Notes: generated by a model not told the origin, from the letters alone. A stretch of 64,000 nucleotides of DNA from Streptomyces sp. R33 (GCF_041200175.1 NZ_CP165727.1:6017501-6081500); one strand, 5' to 3'; positions 1 to 9,207 are shown, numbered from the stretch's first letter. Numbers and translations are program-made.

Positions 1-55
1 CGGTCACTGGACGCCCGAGCAGGTACGGGAGCTGCTGGTCTCCGGGAGTTGCTGA
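1..55 (+). CDS. C-terminal end of an upstream gene (partial)
   Basis: An open frame enters from the left edge and stops at TGA 53-55, giving a 17-residue tail ending EQVRELLVSGSC. The reading is supported only by codon bias and the clean stop. The family cannot be recognised from so few residues. The next gene runs towards it and ends at 86, so the two are convergent. An imperfect tandem repeat of about 18 bp spans the stop (about 42-76). Confidence 0.45.
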   Translation, partial: GHWTPEQVRELLVSGSC

Positions 56-85
56 CCTCCCGGAGCCGCTGACTTCCGGCCCCGG

Positions 86-2185
86 TTACTTCGGGGGGAC
101 CGCCCGGTGCCAGGTGGTGCGGGCCGGGTGGGCCGGGTCCGGGGTGGCGGGCGGGGTCGTGGTGATGTGGAGTTCGGCGTCCAGGCCCAGGACCGCCGTC
201 GTCGTCGCGCCCGCCGGTTCGAGGATGCCGGCCGGGGCGCCGGCGAAGAGCATCTTCGACTCCGTCCATGCGGGCGGGCCACCGAGGCCCGTCGTACTGA
301 CCGTGCCCGTGTCCGCGCGGCCCGACAGCAGGCGGCCCGCGACGCCGACCGCGCCGTAGCCCGCCCGGCCGCCTGCCTCCGAGACGCTGGAGACCTGCGG
401 CTTGCCGGAGCCCGCCGTGACCAGGGCCGTACGCACGACCCCCGAGTCGGGGCGGCGGAAGTAGAGCCGGATGCCCGCGCCCTCCGGCGCCGCCGACAGC
501 GGGACCGTGGTGGCCGGCAGGCCCGTCGGGAACGGTCCCTCGAGCGGGGCCCCCGGCGCCGGCTGGGTCCAGGCCAGGACCGACTTGGTGGTGGTCGCGT
601 ACACCTGGCGCCGCCCGGCGGCGTCGACCGCCGTCACGGGGTCGCCCTGCAGGTCCTCGCCGCCCAGGCGCTGCCAGGGGCCGAAGGCGCCGCCCGGCTG
701 CTGTTCGCGGGCGCGCAGCGTGCGGCGGGAGTCGCGGACGTAGACGGTCAGCCGGCCGTCCGGGGCCACGGCCGCCGAGGGCGCGCTGATGGAGGAGGTG
801 CCCTCCTCGTCGGCCCCCTCGGGGGTGCCGAGCGACTGCCACGGCCCGAACGGGCCGTCCGGCGCGGACTGGACGGCGTACACGATCTCGCGCCGGTAGT
901 CCGCGGGCCCCGGGCCGAAGCCCGTACGGGTGGCGAGGACCGCTATGCGGCCGTCGGAGAGGCGGGCGGTGCTCGCGCCCGGGTCGATGCCGGTGCCCGG
1001 GAGCAGGACCGGGCCGGTCCAGCCGGCCGGGCCGTCCTGCCTGGTCCAGACGGCCATCTGTCCGTCCAGGGCGGCGAAGGCGTAGAGCCGGCCGGAGCCG
1101 CCCGCCACCAGCCACGAGGTGGTGTCGGCGCGGGCGTAGCGCAGCGACTGGGCCCAGTTGCGCCCGGTGGGGCTGCTCGCGACCTTGCGGTCGCCGCAGC
1201 CGGAGGGGCTGCCGCAGTAGTTCTGGTGGTCGTGCCAGGCGTACGTCTTGAGGAAGCCGATCTTCGTCTCGGCCGTCTGCGGATCCAGGGCGTGCGGGAG
1301 GGTGCCGTTGTGGTAGCCGAGGTAGTTCTGCACCGAGAACCGCGGACGGTCGCCGACCTGGGCGGCGTACGCGGCGGTGGCGGCCTGTGCGAAGCGGGCG
1401 CCGAACATGTGGTCCTGGTGGTCGGTGTACTTGCCGGTGTCGTGGTACCGGCCCGGCGTCGGGTCCTGCATGCGTATCGTCGTCGGCTTGTAGACCCCGA
1501 GCAGCCCGGCTATCGCCTGTATCACCTGGTCCTTGGTGTACGTGTACGGCTGCTTGACCGGGCTTCCGGAGGACAGCTGCGCGCCGAGCGCGGGTATCTT
1601 GCCGTTCCACAGGCCGCGCAGGCTGTCCGGGTTCTCCGCGGTGGGGTTGCGGGCCTCGCGCAACTGCAGCCACACCAGGTTGACCTGCGGCCGGGCGATC
1701 AGCACGTCGAGCTCGGCCTGGCCGCCGCCCGCGGTGGGTATGACCGTGCGCTTCCAGGCGCTGGTGCGGTCCCCGGTGGCCATCTGGGCGTACGCGGAGC
1801 GGATGCCGTTCTGCCGGGCCTCCGCGTAGTGGGCGCGGTCGGCGGGCTGCTCCGGGTCCTTGGCGTCGGCGCCGTTGGCCTCGTTGCGGCCGTCGGCCTC
1901 GCCGGAGGTCAGGTAGACGGTGGTGAGTTGGAGGCCGGCCGTCAGCGACCGGCTGAGGTCCGGGTTCATGAAGAACAGGTCGTCGTCGGGGTGGGCGACG
2001 ACCTGGACGACCGATCCGGACGTGACGCTCGCCGGGAGCGCGACGGCACGGGACCCGGTGCCCTGTTCCTGGGTGGCCTCGGCCGACGTCTGCTGGCCGG
2101 TGGCGACGGCGAGCACGCCGGTGGCACCGACGGTGAGTACGGGAAGGAGGGCGGCAAGGAGGAAACGGCGACGGGCAATCGGCAT
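86..2185 (-). CDS. Secreted PIG-L family deacetylase with C-terminal propeller-like region
   Basis: A 699-residue protein. It opens with a basic stretch and a hydrophobic signal-type segment (residues about 5-30). The PIG-L/LmbE zinc-hydrolase motif AHPDDDLFFMNPDL lies at about residues 64-77, followed by the TTVYLTSGEADG strand typical of the family. PIG-L enzymes remove acetyl groups from N-acetylglucosaminyl substrates. After about residue 330 the sequence changes to Trp- and Gly-rich repeats (WTGPVLLPG, GPWQSLG, GPWQRLG) resembling PLL/fucose-lectin-type propellers, which suggests sugar binding. It lies directly downstream of a longer paralogue on the same strand, with 216 bp between them. 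The substrate is not known; an extracytoplasmic location is inferred from the N-terminus. Confidence 0.85.
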   Translation of the reverse strand: MPIARRRFLLAALLPVLTVGATGVLAVATGQQTSAEATQEQGTGSRAVALPASVTSGSVVQVVAHPDDDLFFMNPDLSRSLTAGLQLTTVYLTSGEADGRNEANGADAKDPEQPADRAHYAEARQNGIRSAYAQMATGDRTSAWKRTVIPTAGGGQAELDVLIARPQVNLVWLQLREARNPTAENPDSLRGLWNGKIPALGAQLSSGSPVKQPYTYTKDQVIQAIAGLLGVYKPTTIRMQDPTPGRYHDTGKYTDHQDHMFGARFAQAATAAYAAQVGDRPRFSVQNYLGYHNGTLPHALDPQTAETKIGFLKTYAWHDHQNYCGSPSGCGDRKVASSPTGRNWAQSLRYARADTTSWLVAGGSGRLYAFAALDGQMAVWTRQDGPAGWTGPVLLPGTGIDPGASTARLSDGRIAVLATRTGFGPGPADYRREIVYAVQSAPDGPFGPWQSLGTPEGADEEGTSSISAPSAAVAPDGRLTVYVRDSRRTLRAREQQPGGAFGPWQRLGGEDLQGDPVTAVDAAGRRQVYATTTKSVLAWTQPAPGAPLEGPFPTGLPATTVPLSAAPEGAGIRLYFRRPDSGVVRTALVTAGSGKPQVSSVSEAGGRAGYGAVGVAGRLLSGRADTGTVSTTGLGGPPAWTESKMLFAGAPAGILEPAGATTTAVLGLDAELHITTTPPATPDPAHPARTTWHRAVPPK

Positions 2186-2223
2186 CGGTCACGCCTTGGG
2201 GTCGTTCCGGGCGGGAAGAACGG

Positions 2224-2257
2224 CAGTTCAGTCAGTTCAGTCAGCTCAGTCAGTGAG
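2224..2257. repeat. 9-bp tandem repeat upstream of the first PIG-L gene
   Basis: Units CAGTTCAGT (2224-2232), CAGTTCAGT (2233-2241), CAGCTCAGT (2242-2250) and a partial CAGTGAG follow head to tail. They lie 39 bp upstream of the start codon at 2185, within the 216-bp gap between the two PIG-L genes, so they fall in the likely 5' region of the downstream gene. No other feature is clear in this gap. Confidence 0.7.
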
Positions 2258-2401
2258 AGGCCAAATCGGGGGACTTGGTTCACCGTTGGGCTCGATGACT
2301 CCTGCTTTCCGAAAACGACCGGATGCGATTGTGGCGTGTGAGCTTCTGATCCGCGCATGTGCCCGGGATGTGGACGCACTTGGTCCGCCGGAGGAGGATC
2401 C

Positions 2402-5400
2402 TCAGCGGCCCGTGTTCCGCGGACCCACCGGAAGCCACGGCGCCAGGTGCGCGTTCGCGTCGTCCGCCGAAGACGTCACGTACAGCCGCGCGTCGAGCCC
2501 CACCACCGCCAGGCTGACCGTGTTCCTGCCGGTCGTCGTGGACGAGGGCGCCCCGACGAACATCAGCGGCGACCGCTCCCACGGCCGCCCCGACCCGAGG
2601 TCCGAGCCCAGCTGACCGCCCGCCGAACGCCCGGCCAGTACGTGCCCGCTCGCCGCCACCGAACCGAAGCCCTGGAGCCCCCCGAGGTCGGTGAGGTGGT
2701 TCACCTTCAGGCCGCCGTCGCCCGTCACCAGGGCGGTACGGACGTTGCCCGAGCCCGGCTTGCGGAACCACAGCCGCACCCCGCCCTCGCGCCCCTCCGC
2801 GGTGAGCGGCAGCGTCGTGTCCGGCAGCCCCGTGGGCGTGGCCGGGCCCAGCGGCGCGCCCGGCTTCGGCTGCGTCCAGCCCAGCACCGACTTGACGGTG
2901 GCCGCGAACACCATGCGCCGCCCGGCGCCGTCCGTGGCGGTGACCGGCGTGCCGTGCAGGTCGGCGCCCCCGTACTGGGTCCAGGGGCCCCAGGTGCCGT
3001 TCGCGAGCTGCACCCGGCCGCGCAGGGTGGAGGCGCCGTCGCGGACGTACGCCGCCAGCTGGCCGGTGCCGTCGACCGAGACGGCGGGGGCGCTGATGTC
3101 GGAGGTCCAGCTCTCGTCGGCGGCCTCGGGCGTGCCCAGCGACTGCCAGTCCCCGAACTCCTCCGTGCCCGGGCCCTTCTGGACGACGTACCCGACCTCG
3201 CGCCGGTAGTCCGTGGGCCGCGCGCCGAAGGAGGTACGGGTGCCGAAGGCGGCGATCCGCCCGTCCGGCAGGGTGACGGCGGAGATGCCCGGGTCCATGC
3301 CGGTGCCGGGCAGCAGGCGCGGCCCGCTCCAGGCGCCGATCGGGCCGGACCGGTGCCAGACGGCGACCTGGCCGTCGAGCACCTTGAAGGCCCACAGACC
3401 GTGCTCCTTGTCGGAGGTCAGCCAGGAAGTGCCGGTGCCGCGGGCGTAGTTGACGGTCGAGGTCCAGCCGTTGCCGGCGGGGTGGTCGGCCACCTTGAGA
3501 TCGCCGCAGCCGGCGTCGCTGCCGCAGTGGTTCTGCCGGTCCAGCCAGGCGTAGGTGTCCAGGATGTCCAGCTTCGCCTTGGCCTCGTCCGGGTCCAGCG
3601 CGCTGGGCAGGGAGCCGTTGGAGTAGCCGAGGTAGTTCTGCACCGCGAAGTGCGGGCGGTTCGCGGGGGCGACGTCCTTCGCGTACGCGGCCAGGGCGGC
3701 CTGTGCGAAGCGGGCCCCGTAGAAGTGGTCCTGGTGATCGGTGTACCGCTTGTCGGGGGACCGGCCCGGGGTGGGGTCCTGGGCGCGGACCGTGGTCGGC
3801 TTGTACTGCTCCAGGATTCCGGCGACGGTCTGGACGACCTGCTCCTTGGAGTACGAGAACCGCTGCTTGACGGGGGTGCCGGAGGAGAGCTGGGCGCCGA
3901 GCGCGGATATCTTGCCGTCCCACAGGCCGTGGAGGCTGTCGGGGGCGCTGTCGTATACGGTGCCGGCCTCGCGCAGCTGCAGCCAGACCAGGTTGACCTC
4001 GGGCTTGGCGACGAGGACGTCGACCTCGGCGTGGCCGCCGCCCTTGGTGGGGACGACGGTGCGCTTCCAGGCACTGCTGCGGTCGCCGGTGGCCATCTTG
4101 GCGTAGGCGGCGCGGATGCCGTTCTGGCGGGCCTCGGCGTAGGCCGGCTTGTTGGGCGGGGTGGAGGCCTGCTTGCCTTCGGTGGCGTTGATGCCGTCCG
4201 CCTCGCCGGCGGTGAGGTAGACGGTGGTGACGGGGTGGCCGGCGGCTATGGAGTACCGCAGGTCCGGGTTCATGAAGTACAGGTCGTCGTCGGGGTGGGC
4301 GACGATCTGCAGCACCCGGCCGGGGTCGGGCGCGTCGGCGGCGGCCGCGGGGGCCGCCGTCCGGTCGGCGATGCCGCCGCGCGCCTCGCCGGCGCGCAGC
4401 ACGAACACGCCGCAGGCGACGATGCCGGCACAGAGTCCCACCCCCTTGACGACCCGCCGCCCACGCCGCTGGCCGCGAGCTCCCGAGGCTCCGGCGCCGC
4501 CGCCGGCACGGCGGGAGCCGCGCCCGCCGCCCGAGCCGGCGGCGACTGCGCCGGCGGGGTCGGCGGCACGGGAACGCCGGGCGGTCCGGCGGCCGCCGGG
4601 TGCCGGGGGTTCGGCGTTGCCGGTACGGGGGTTGGCCCGCTCGGCGGGCTGGTCGGCGAGGGCCCCGGCCGCCGCGCCCGCGGGGCCGGAGCCCCGCGAG
4701 CGGCGGCGTCCGCCGGGCTGCCCGGAGCGGCCCTCGCCCGGGTCGGCGTCGGCCGGGTGGCCGGTGGCCGCCTCTGCGGGGTCGGCGGCGCGGGAACGCC
4801 GGGCGGCTCGGCGGTTGCCGGAAGCGGGCGGCTCGTCGGTGCCGGAACGGCGCGAAGCGCGTCCGGTGGGTCGGGCGTCGGCGGTGGCTGCGCCGGGCGC
4901 GGCATGCGGGACCGCGCCGTCCCCGGTGGGGCGGCCCGTGGCCCCGGACGGATGGCCGTGCCCGGCAGCTTCGGGCCCCGCCGGGCCGGGACGGCCGGAC
5001 CAGGCCTCGGCCGAGCCCGCCGGGCCGGGGTGCCCGCCGGGGGCCGGCTGCCAGTCGGCATGCAGCGGCGAGCCGCCCTGCCAGGCCCCGCTGAGGGGCG
5101 GGGCGGACGGCACGTCAGATCCGGCTGGGCCGGCCGGGACCCGCGACGGCTCCCGGCCCGGCCCGCCTGTATGCGGCTGCGCGGGGTTCCAGCCCGGCTG
5201 GCCCGGCTGGGGGTGTGACGGCTCCCGGCCCGGCCCGCCTGTATGCGGCTGCGCGGGGTTCCAGCCCGGCTGGCCCGGCTGCGGGCGTGACGGGTCCCGG
5301 CCCGGCCCGCCCGAATGCGGTTGCGCGGGGTTCCAGCCCGGGCCGCCCGGCTGCGGGCGTGACGGGTCCCAGCCGCTGCCGGCGGATGCCTGATGAGGTC

Positions 5401-5932
5401 CACCCGCCGGAGGCAGCGAGGGGTCCCAAGGCCCCGCGTACGGTGGGCCGGACGGGCCGGCGGCCCCTCCGGCATACGGACCTCCGACCGGTCCTGCCAG
5501 CGGACCCCCGGTCGCTCCGCCCGCCGGGAGCAGGGAGGGATCCCAAGCCGGGCCGCCCGCCTGCGGCTGCCCGTACTGCGGCGCCACCAGGTACTCGGCC
5601 GGTCCCGCCGGCAGGTGCCACGCCGGGTCCCCGAACGGTTGCGCCGACGGGTCCCACGGCTGTCCGCCCGGGCCGGGCTGCGACGGGTTCGCGGCCGGTC
5701 CTGCCGACGGGTCCCACGGCTGTCCGCCCGCCCAGGGGTGCGCCGACGGGTCCCATGGTTGTCCGCCCGGCCAGGGCTGCGCCGACGGGTCCCACGACGG
5801 TCCGCCCGGCCAGTGCTGCGGCGACGGGTCCCAGGCCTGTCCCGCCGGCCCGCCCCCGGCCTGCCCCGGATGCGGCGAGGCTCCCGGGTCGTCGGGGAGC
5901 CAGGGGCCCGGGGCGGCGGGTCCGTCGGGCAT
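2402..5932 (-). CDS. Membrane-anchored PIG-L deacetylase with long repetitive N-terminus
   Basis: A 1176-residue protein. The start at 5932 is chosen because AAGGA lies about 6 nt upstream; an in-frame codon at 6004 lacks this. Residues 1 to about 330 are low complexity, rich in Pro, Gly and Trp, with WDPS and WNPAQPH repeats. Then comes an Ala/Arg-rich region of RRSRAADPA type, a single hydrophobic segment (VVKGVGLCAGIVACGVFVL, about 494-515), the zinc motif AHPDDDLYFMNPDL at about 544, and a C-terminal propeller-like region with GDWQSLG and GPWTQYGG repeats. The likely topology is a cytoplasmic repetitive tail with the deacetylase and lectin-like part outside. It is a paralogue of the gene downstream, which lacks the tail. 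The substrate is unknown. Confidence 0.82.
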   Translation of the reverse strand: MPDGPAAPGPWLPDDPGASPHPGQAGGGPAGQAWDPSPQHWPGGPSWDPSAQPWPGGQPWDPSAHPWAGGQPWDPSAGPAANPSQPGPGGQPWDPSAQPFGDPAWHLPAGPAEYLVAPQYGQPQAGGPAWDPSLLPAGGATGGPLAGPVGGPYAGGAAGPSGPPYAGPWDPSLPPAGGPHQASAGSGWDPSRPQPGGPGWNPAQPHSGGPGRDPSRPQPGQPGWNPAQPHTGGPGREPSHPQPGQPGWNPAQPHTGGPGREPSRVPAGPAGSDVPSAPPLSGAWQGGSPLHADWQPAPGGHPGPAGSAEAWSGRPGPAGPEAAGHGHPSGATGRPTGDGAVPHAAPGAATADARPTGRASRRSGTDEPPASGNRRAARRSRAADPAEAATGHPADADPGEGRSGQPGGRRRSRGSGPAGAAAGALADQPAERANPRTGNAEPPAPGGRRTARRSRAADPAGAVAAGSGGGRGSRRAGGGAGASGARGQRRGRRVVKGVGLCAGIVACGVFVLRAGEARGGIADRTAAPAAAADAPDPGRVLQIVAHPDDDLYFMNPDLRYSIAAGHPVTTVYLTAGEADGINATEGKQASTPPNKPAYAEARQNGIRAAYAKMATGDRSSAWKRTVVPTKGGGHAEVDVLVAKPEVNLVWLQLREAGTVYDSAPDSLHGLWDGKISALGAQLSSGTPVKQRFSYSKEQVVQTVAGILEQYKPTTVRAQDPTPGRSPDKRYTDHQDHFYGARFAQAALAAYAKDVAPANRPHFAVQNYLGYSNGSLPSALDPDEAKAKLDILDTYAWLDRQNHCGSDAGCGDLKVADHPAGNGWTSTVNYARGTGTSWLTSDKEHGLWAFKVLDGQVAVWHRSGPIGAWSGPRLLPGTGMDPGISAVTLPDGRIAAFGTRTSFGARPTDYRREVGYVVQKGPGTEEFGDWQSLGTPEAADESWTSDISAPAVSVDGTGQLAAYVRDGASTLRGRVQLANGTWGPWTQYGGADLHGTPVTATDGAGRRMVFAATVKSVLGWTQPKPGAPLGPATPTGLPDTTLPLTAEGREGGVRLWFRKPGSGNVRTALVTGDGGLKVNHLTDLGGLQGFGSVAASGHVLAGRSAGGQLGSDLGSGRPWERSPLMFVGAPSSTTTGRNTVSLAVVGLDARLYVTSSADDANAHLAPWLPVGPRNTGR
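5145..5370. repeat. 72-bp tandem repeats inside the PIG-L tail region
   Basis: The marker GACGGSTCCC starts at 5145, 5217, 5289 and 5361, an exact 72-bp period, giving three full copies and the start of a fourth. Each copy encodes 24 residues of the type PGWNPAQPHTGGPGREPS. The first two copies are nearly identical in DNA. The period is a multiple of three, so gain or loss of a copy keeps the frame. Confidence 0.85.
5706..5860. repeat. 39-bp tandem repeats inside the PIG-L tail region
   Basis: The marker GACGGGTCCCA starts at 5706, 5745, 5784 and 5823, an exact 39-bp period encoding 13 residues of the type GGQPWDPSAQPWP. A related copy begins at 5646. This is a second in-frame repeat array in the same N-terminal tail, distinct in length and sequence from the 72-bp array. 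Confidence 0.85.
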
Positions 5933-6013
5933 GTGGTTCCTTGGGAGCGGTCGGGCACGAGCGGGCCAACGAGGGGCAGGTAAGCGGAGTGGGGCGTTCC
6001 GCATAAGTATTCA

Positions 6014-6029
6014 GATAATCCGATAATCC
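6014..6029. promoter_or_regulatory. Adjacent GATAATCC direct repeat in an AT-rich intergenic patch
   Basis: GATAATCC occurs twice back to back (6014-6021 and 6022-6029) in the gap between the divergent PIG-L gene (start 5932) and glnE (start 6138). The surrounding 6003-6029 is unusually AT-rich for this genome, so promoter elements or a regulator site are likely here. The direction of use cannot be decided. Confidence 0.4.
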
Positions 6030-6137
6030 GGGCCATGATACGGGTCCACCCACGCCGGTGAGTCGAACGCCTGCTCCGGCTAGGCTCCTTCCAGGCACGC
6101 TTGGGCAGTGGCGGCGACGTACGCGGGAGGCGGCGGG

Positions 6138-9125
6138 ATGACAGTCCCGGGACGCAGGAGCAGCACCTTCATCCGGCTGCTGCGCAGCGGCTTCACCGAC
6201 CCCTCGGCCGCGGCCCGGCTGCTCGACTCCGACGCGCTGGCCTCCGTACGCACCGACCCGGTGCTCCTCGACGCCCTCGGGGCCACCGCAGACCCCGACC
6301 TCGCCCTCCTCGGGCTCGTCCGGCTCGCCGAGGCGCAGAGCGACGACGAACGGCCCGTGCTCCTCGACACCCTCGTCAGCGCCAAACCGCTGCGCGACCG
6401 CCTCCTCGGCGTACTCGGCGCGTCCGAGGCGCTCGCCGACCACCTCGCCCGCCACCCCCGCGACTGGCACGCGCTCGTCACGTACGAGGCCGCCGATCTG
6501 CACCCCGGCCTCGCCGAGTTCGAGCAGGGGCTCGCCCAGGCCCACGACCCCATCGCCCTGCGCGTCGCCTACCGCCGCTGCCTGCTCTCCATCGCCGCCC
6601 GCGACGTCTGCGGCACCATCGACGTCGCCCAGACCGCCGCCGAGCTCGCCGACCTCGCCACCGCGACCCTCCGCGCCGCCCTGCGGATCGCGTCCGCGGC
6701 CGCCCCCGACGACGCCGCCGCCTGCCGGCTCGCCGTCATCGCCATGGGCAAGTGCGGCGGCAACGAGCTGAACTACGTCTCCGACGTCGACGTCATCTTC
6801 GTCGGCGACGCGCCGAACGGAGCCGACGAGGCCAAGGCCGTCCAGGCCGCCACCCGACTCGCCTCCCACCTCATGCGCATCTGCTCCGAGACCACCATCG
6901 AGGGCACCATCTGGCCCGTCGACGCCAATCTGCGCCCCGAGGGCCGCAACGGCCCCCTCGTCCGCACCCTCGCCTCCCACCTCGCCTACTACCAGCGCTG
7001 GGCCAAGACCTGGGAGTTCCAGGCCCTGCTCAAGGCCCGCGCCGTGGCCGGCGACCCGGACCTCGGCGCCCAGTACATCGACGCCATAACGCCCCTGGTC
7101 TGGCAGGCCGCCGAACGCGAGAACTTCGTCGCCGACGTCCAGAAGATGCGCCGCCGCGTCGTCGACAACATCCCCGCGTCCCAGGTCGACCGCGAGCTCA
7201 AGCTCGGCCCCGGCGGCCTGCGCGACGTCGAGTTCGCCGTCCAGCTGCTCCAGCTCGTCCACGGCCGCACCGACGCCGGCCTGCACTCCGGCACCACCCT
7301 CGACGCCCTGCACGCCCTCGCCGCCGGCGGCTACGTCGGCCGCACCGACGCCGCCCAGCTGAACGACGCGTACCGCTTCCTGCGCGCCATGGAACACCGC
7401 ATCCAGCTCTACCGGCTGCGCCGCACCCACCTCGTCCCCGAGGACGAGGCCGACCTGCGCCGCCTCGGCCGCTCCCTCGGCCTGCGCACCGAACCCGTCG
7501 CCGAGCTCAACAAGGCCTGGCGCCGGCACGCCTCCGTGGTCCGGCGCCTGCACGAGAAGCTCTTCTACCGGCCGCTGCTCGACGCCGTCGCCCAGCTCGC
7601 CCCCGGCGAGACCCGGCTCTCCCCGCGCGCCGCCGGCCAGCGCCTCGAAGCCCTCGGCTACGCCGACCCGGCTTCGGCCCTGCGCCACCTCGAGGCCCTC
7701 GCCTCCGGCGTCACCCGCAAGGCCGCCATCCAGCGCACCCTGCTGCCCGTCATGCTCGGCTGGTTCGCCGACTCCGCCGACCCGGACGCCGGCCTGCTGA
7801 ACTTCCGCAAGGTCTCCGACGCCCTCGGCAAGACCCCCTGGTACCTGCGCCTGCTCCGCGACGAGGGCGCCGCCGCCGAGAACCTGGCCCGCGTCCTGTC
7901 CGCCGGCCGGCTCGCCCCCGACCTGCTGATGCGCGCCCCCGAGGCCGTCGCCCTGCTCGGAGACCCCGAAGGACTGCAGCCCCGTACGCACGAGGCCCTG
8001 GAGCAGGAGGTGCTCGCCGCCGTCGGCCGCGCCGACAGCGCCGAAGTCGGCGTGGCCGCCGCCCGCGGGGTCCGCCGCCGCGAGCTGTTCCGCACCGCCG
8101 CCGCCGACATCATCGGCTCGTACGGTACGGAGGACAACCCGGCCGAGGAGGACCCCGGCGCCCTCGTCGACCGGGTCGGCAACGCCGTCTCCGACCTCAC
8201 CGCCGCCACCGTCGCCGGAGCCCTGCGCGCCGCCGTCCGCGGCCACTGGGGCGAGACCCTCCCGACCCGCTTCGCGATCATCGGCGTGGGCCGCTTCGGC
8301 GGCCACGAGCTCGGCTACGGATCCGACGCCGACGTCCTGTTCGTCCACGAACCCCGCGAGGGCGTCGACGAACAGGAAGCCGCGAAGGCCGCCCAGGCCG
8401 TCATCGCCGAGATGCGCAGGCTGCTCCAACTCCCCACCGCCGACCCGCCGCTGCTCATCGACGCCGACCTGCGCCCCGAGGGCCGCTCCGGCCCGCTCGT
8501 ACGCACCCTGTCCTCGTACGCCGCGTACTACCGGCGCTGGTCCCTGACCTGGGAGAGCCAGGCCCTGCTGCGCGCCGAACCGGTCGCGGGCGACGTCGAG
8601 CTCGGCGCCCGCTTCATCGAGCTGATCGACCCGCTGCGCTACCCGGCGGAGGGCCTCGGCGAGGACGCGGTCCGCGAGATCCGCCGCCTGAAGGCCCGTA
8701 TGGAGTCCGAGCGCCTCCCGCGCGGCGCCGACCCCACGCTCCACACCAAGCTGGGCCGCGGCGGCCTCAGCGACGTCGAGTGGACCGTGCAGCTGATGCA
8801 GATGCGGCACGCCTGGTCGCAGCCCGGCCTGCGCACCACGCGGACCCGCGAGGCCCTGGCCGCCGCCCATGCGGCCGGGCTGATCCCGGCCGAGGAGGCG
8901 CAGATCCTGGACGAGGCCTGGGTGCTCGCCACCCGCGTCCGCAACGCGGTGATGCTGGTCCGCGGCCGGGCCGGGGACACCTTCCCGTCGGAGGCCCGCG
9001 AACTGGCCGCCGTCGGCCGCTACCTCGGCTACGCGGAGGGCACGGCCGGCGAGCTGCTCGACGACTACCGCCGCATCACGCGCCGGGCGCGGGCGGTCGT
9101 GGACGACCTCTTCTACGGGGCCTGA
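6138..9125 (+). CDS. glnE: Bifunctional glutamine synthetase adenylyltransferase/adenylyl-removing enzyme
   Basis: A 995-residue protein with the two tandem nucleotidyltransferase-like halves of GlnE. The N-terminal half carries NYVSDVDVIFVGD (about residue 213) and the C-terminal half GYGSDADVLFVHE (about 725); each is followed by IDADLRPEG- or VDANLRPEG-type and LGRGGLSDVEWTVQ- or LGPGGLRDVEFAVQ-type segments. GlnE adds or removes AMP on the class I glutamine synthetase according to nitrogen status. ATG at 6138 is preferred over an upstream GTG at 6108 because GGAGG precedes it. It stands alone, with a terminator-like hairpin downstream shared with a convergent hydrolase gene. Confidence 0.97.
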   Translation: MTVPGRRSSTFIRLLRSGFTDPSAAARLLDSDALASVRTDPVLLDALGATADPDLALLGLVRLAEAQSDDERPVLLDTLVSAKPLRDRLLGVLGASEALADHLARHPRDWHALVTYEAADLHPGLAEFEQGLAQAHDPIALRVAYRRCLLSIAARDVCGTIDVAQTAAELADLATATLRAALRIASAAAPDDAAACRLAVIAMGKCGGNELNYVSDVDVIFVGDAPNGADEAKAVQAATRLASHLMRICSETTIEGTIWPVDANLRPEGRNGPLVRTLASHLAYYQRWAKTWEFQALLKARAVAGDPDLGAQYIDAITPLVWQAAERENFVADVQKMRRRVVDNIPASQVDRELKLGPGGLRDVEFAVQLLQLVHGRTDAGLHSGTTLDALHALAAGGYVGRTDAAQLNDAYRFLRAMEHRIQLYRLRRTHLVPEDEADLRRLGRSLGLRTEPVAELNKAWRRHASVVRRLHEKLFYRPLLDAVAQLAPGETRLSPRAAGQRLEALGYADPASALRHLEALASGVTRKAAIQRTLLPVMLGWFADSADPDAGLLNFRKVSDALGKTPWYLRLLRDEGAAAENLARVLSAGRLAPDLLMRAPEAVALLGDPEGLQPRTHEALEQEVLAAVGRADSAEVGVAAARGVRRRELFRTAAADIIGSYGTEDNPAEEDPGALVDRVGNAVSDLTAATVAGALRAAVRGHWGETLPTRFAIIGVGRFGGHELGYGSDADVLFVHEPREGVDEQEAAKAAQAVIAEMRRLLQLPTADPPLLIDADLRPEGRSGPLVRTLSSYAAYYRRWSLTWESQALLRAEPVAGDVELGARFIELIDPLRYPAEGLGEDAVREIRRLKARMESERLPRGADPTLHTKLGRGGLSDVEWTVQLMQMRHAWSQPGLRTTRTREALAAAHAAGLIPAEEAQILDEAWVLATRVRNAVMLVRGRAGDTFPSEARELAAVGRYLGYAEGTAGELLDDYRRITRRARAVVDDLFYGA

Positions 9126-9170
9126 GCGGTCCGGGTCCCCGGCCGCGGCCCGGCGTCAGCGCGCCGCGAG

Positions 9171-9207
9171 GCCGCCCGCCCGGCGCAGAGAGAGCCGGAC
9201 GGGCGGC
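9171..9207. terminator. Hairpin between glnE and the convergent hydrolase gene
   Basis: Arms GCCGCCCGCCCGGC (9171-9184) and GCCGGACGGGCGGC (9194-9207) pair with one mismatch across a 9-nt loop. The position between two converging genes fits a bidirectional terminator. Confidence 0.7.

Noticed and set aside
107..5218. Long rightward open frames opposite the two PIG-L genes (about 740 and 950 codons)
   Set aside because: They are antisense shadows caused by very high GC at third positions; the products are low-complexity Arg/Gly/Ala/Val sequence without motifs, while the leftward frames show clear PIG-L motifs.
5933..6004. 24-residue N-terminal extension of the second PIG-L protein
   Set aside because: It lacks a ribosome-binding site, whereas AAGGA stands before the ATG at 5932.
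5115..8870. 1251-codon leftward frame opposite glnE and beyond
   Set aside because: Antisense shadow of glnE; low complexity and runs into a different gene's opposite frame.
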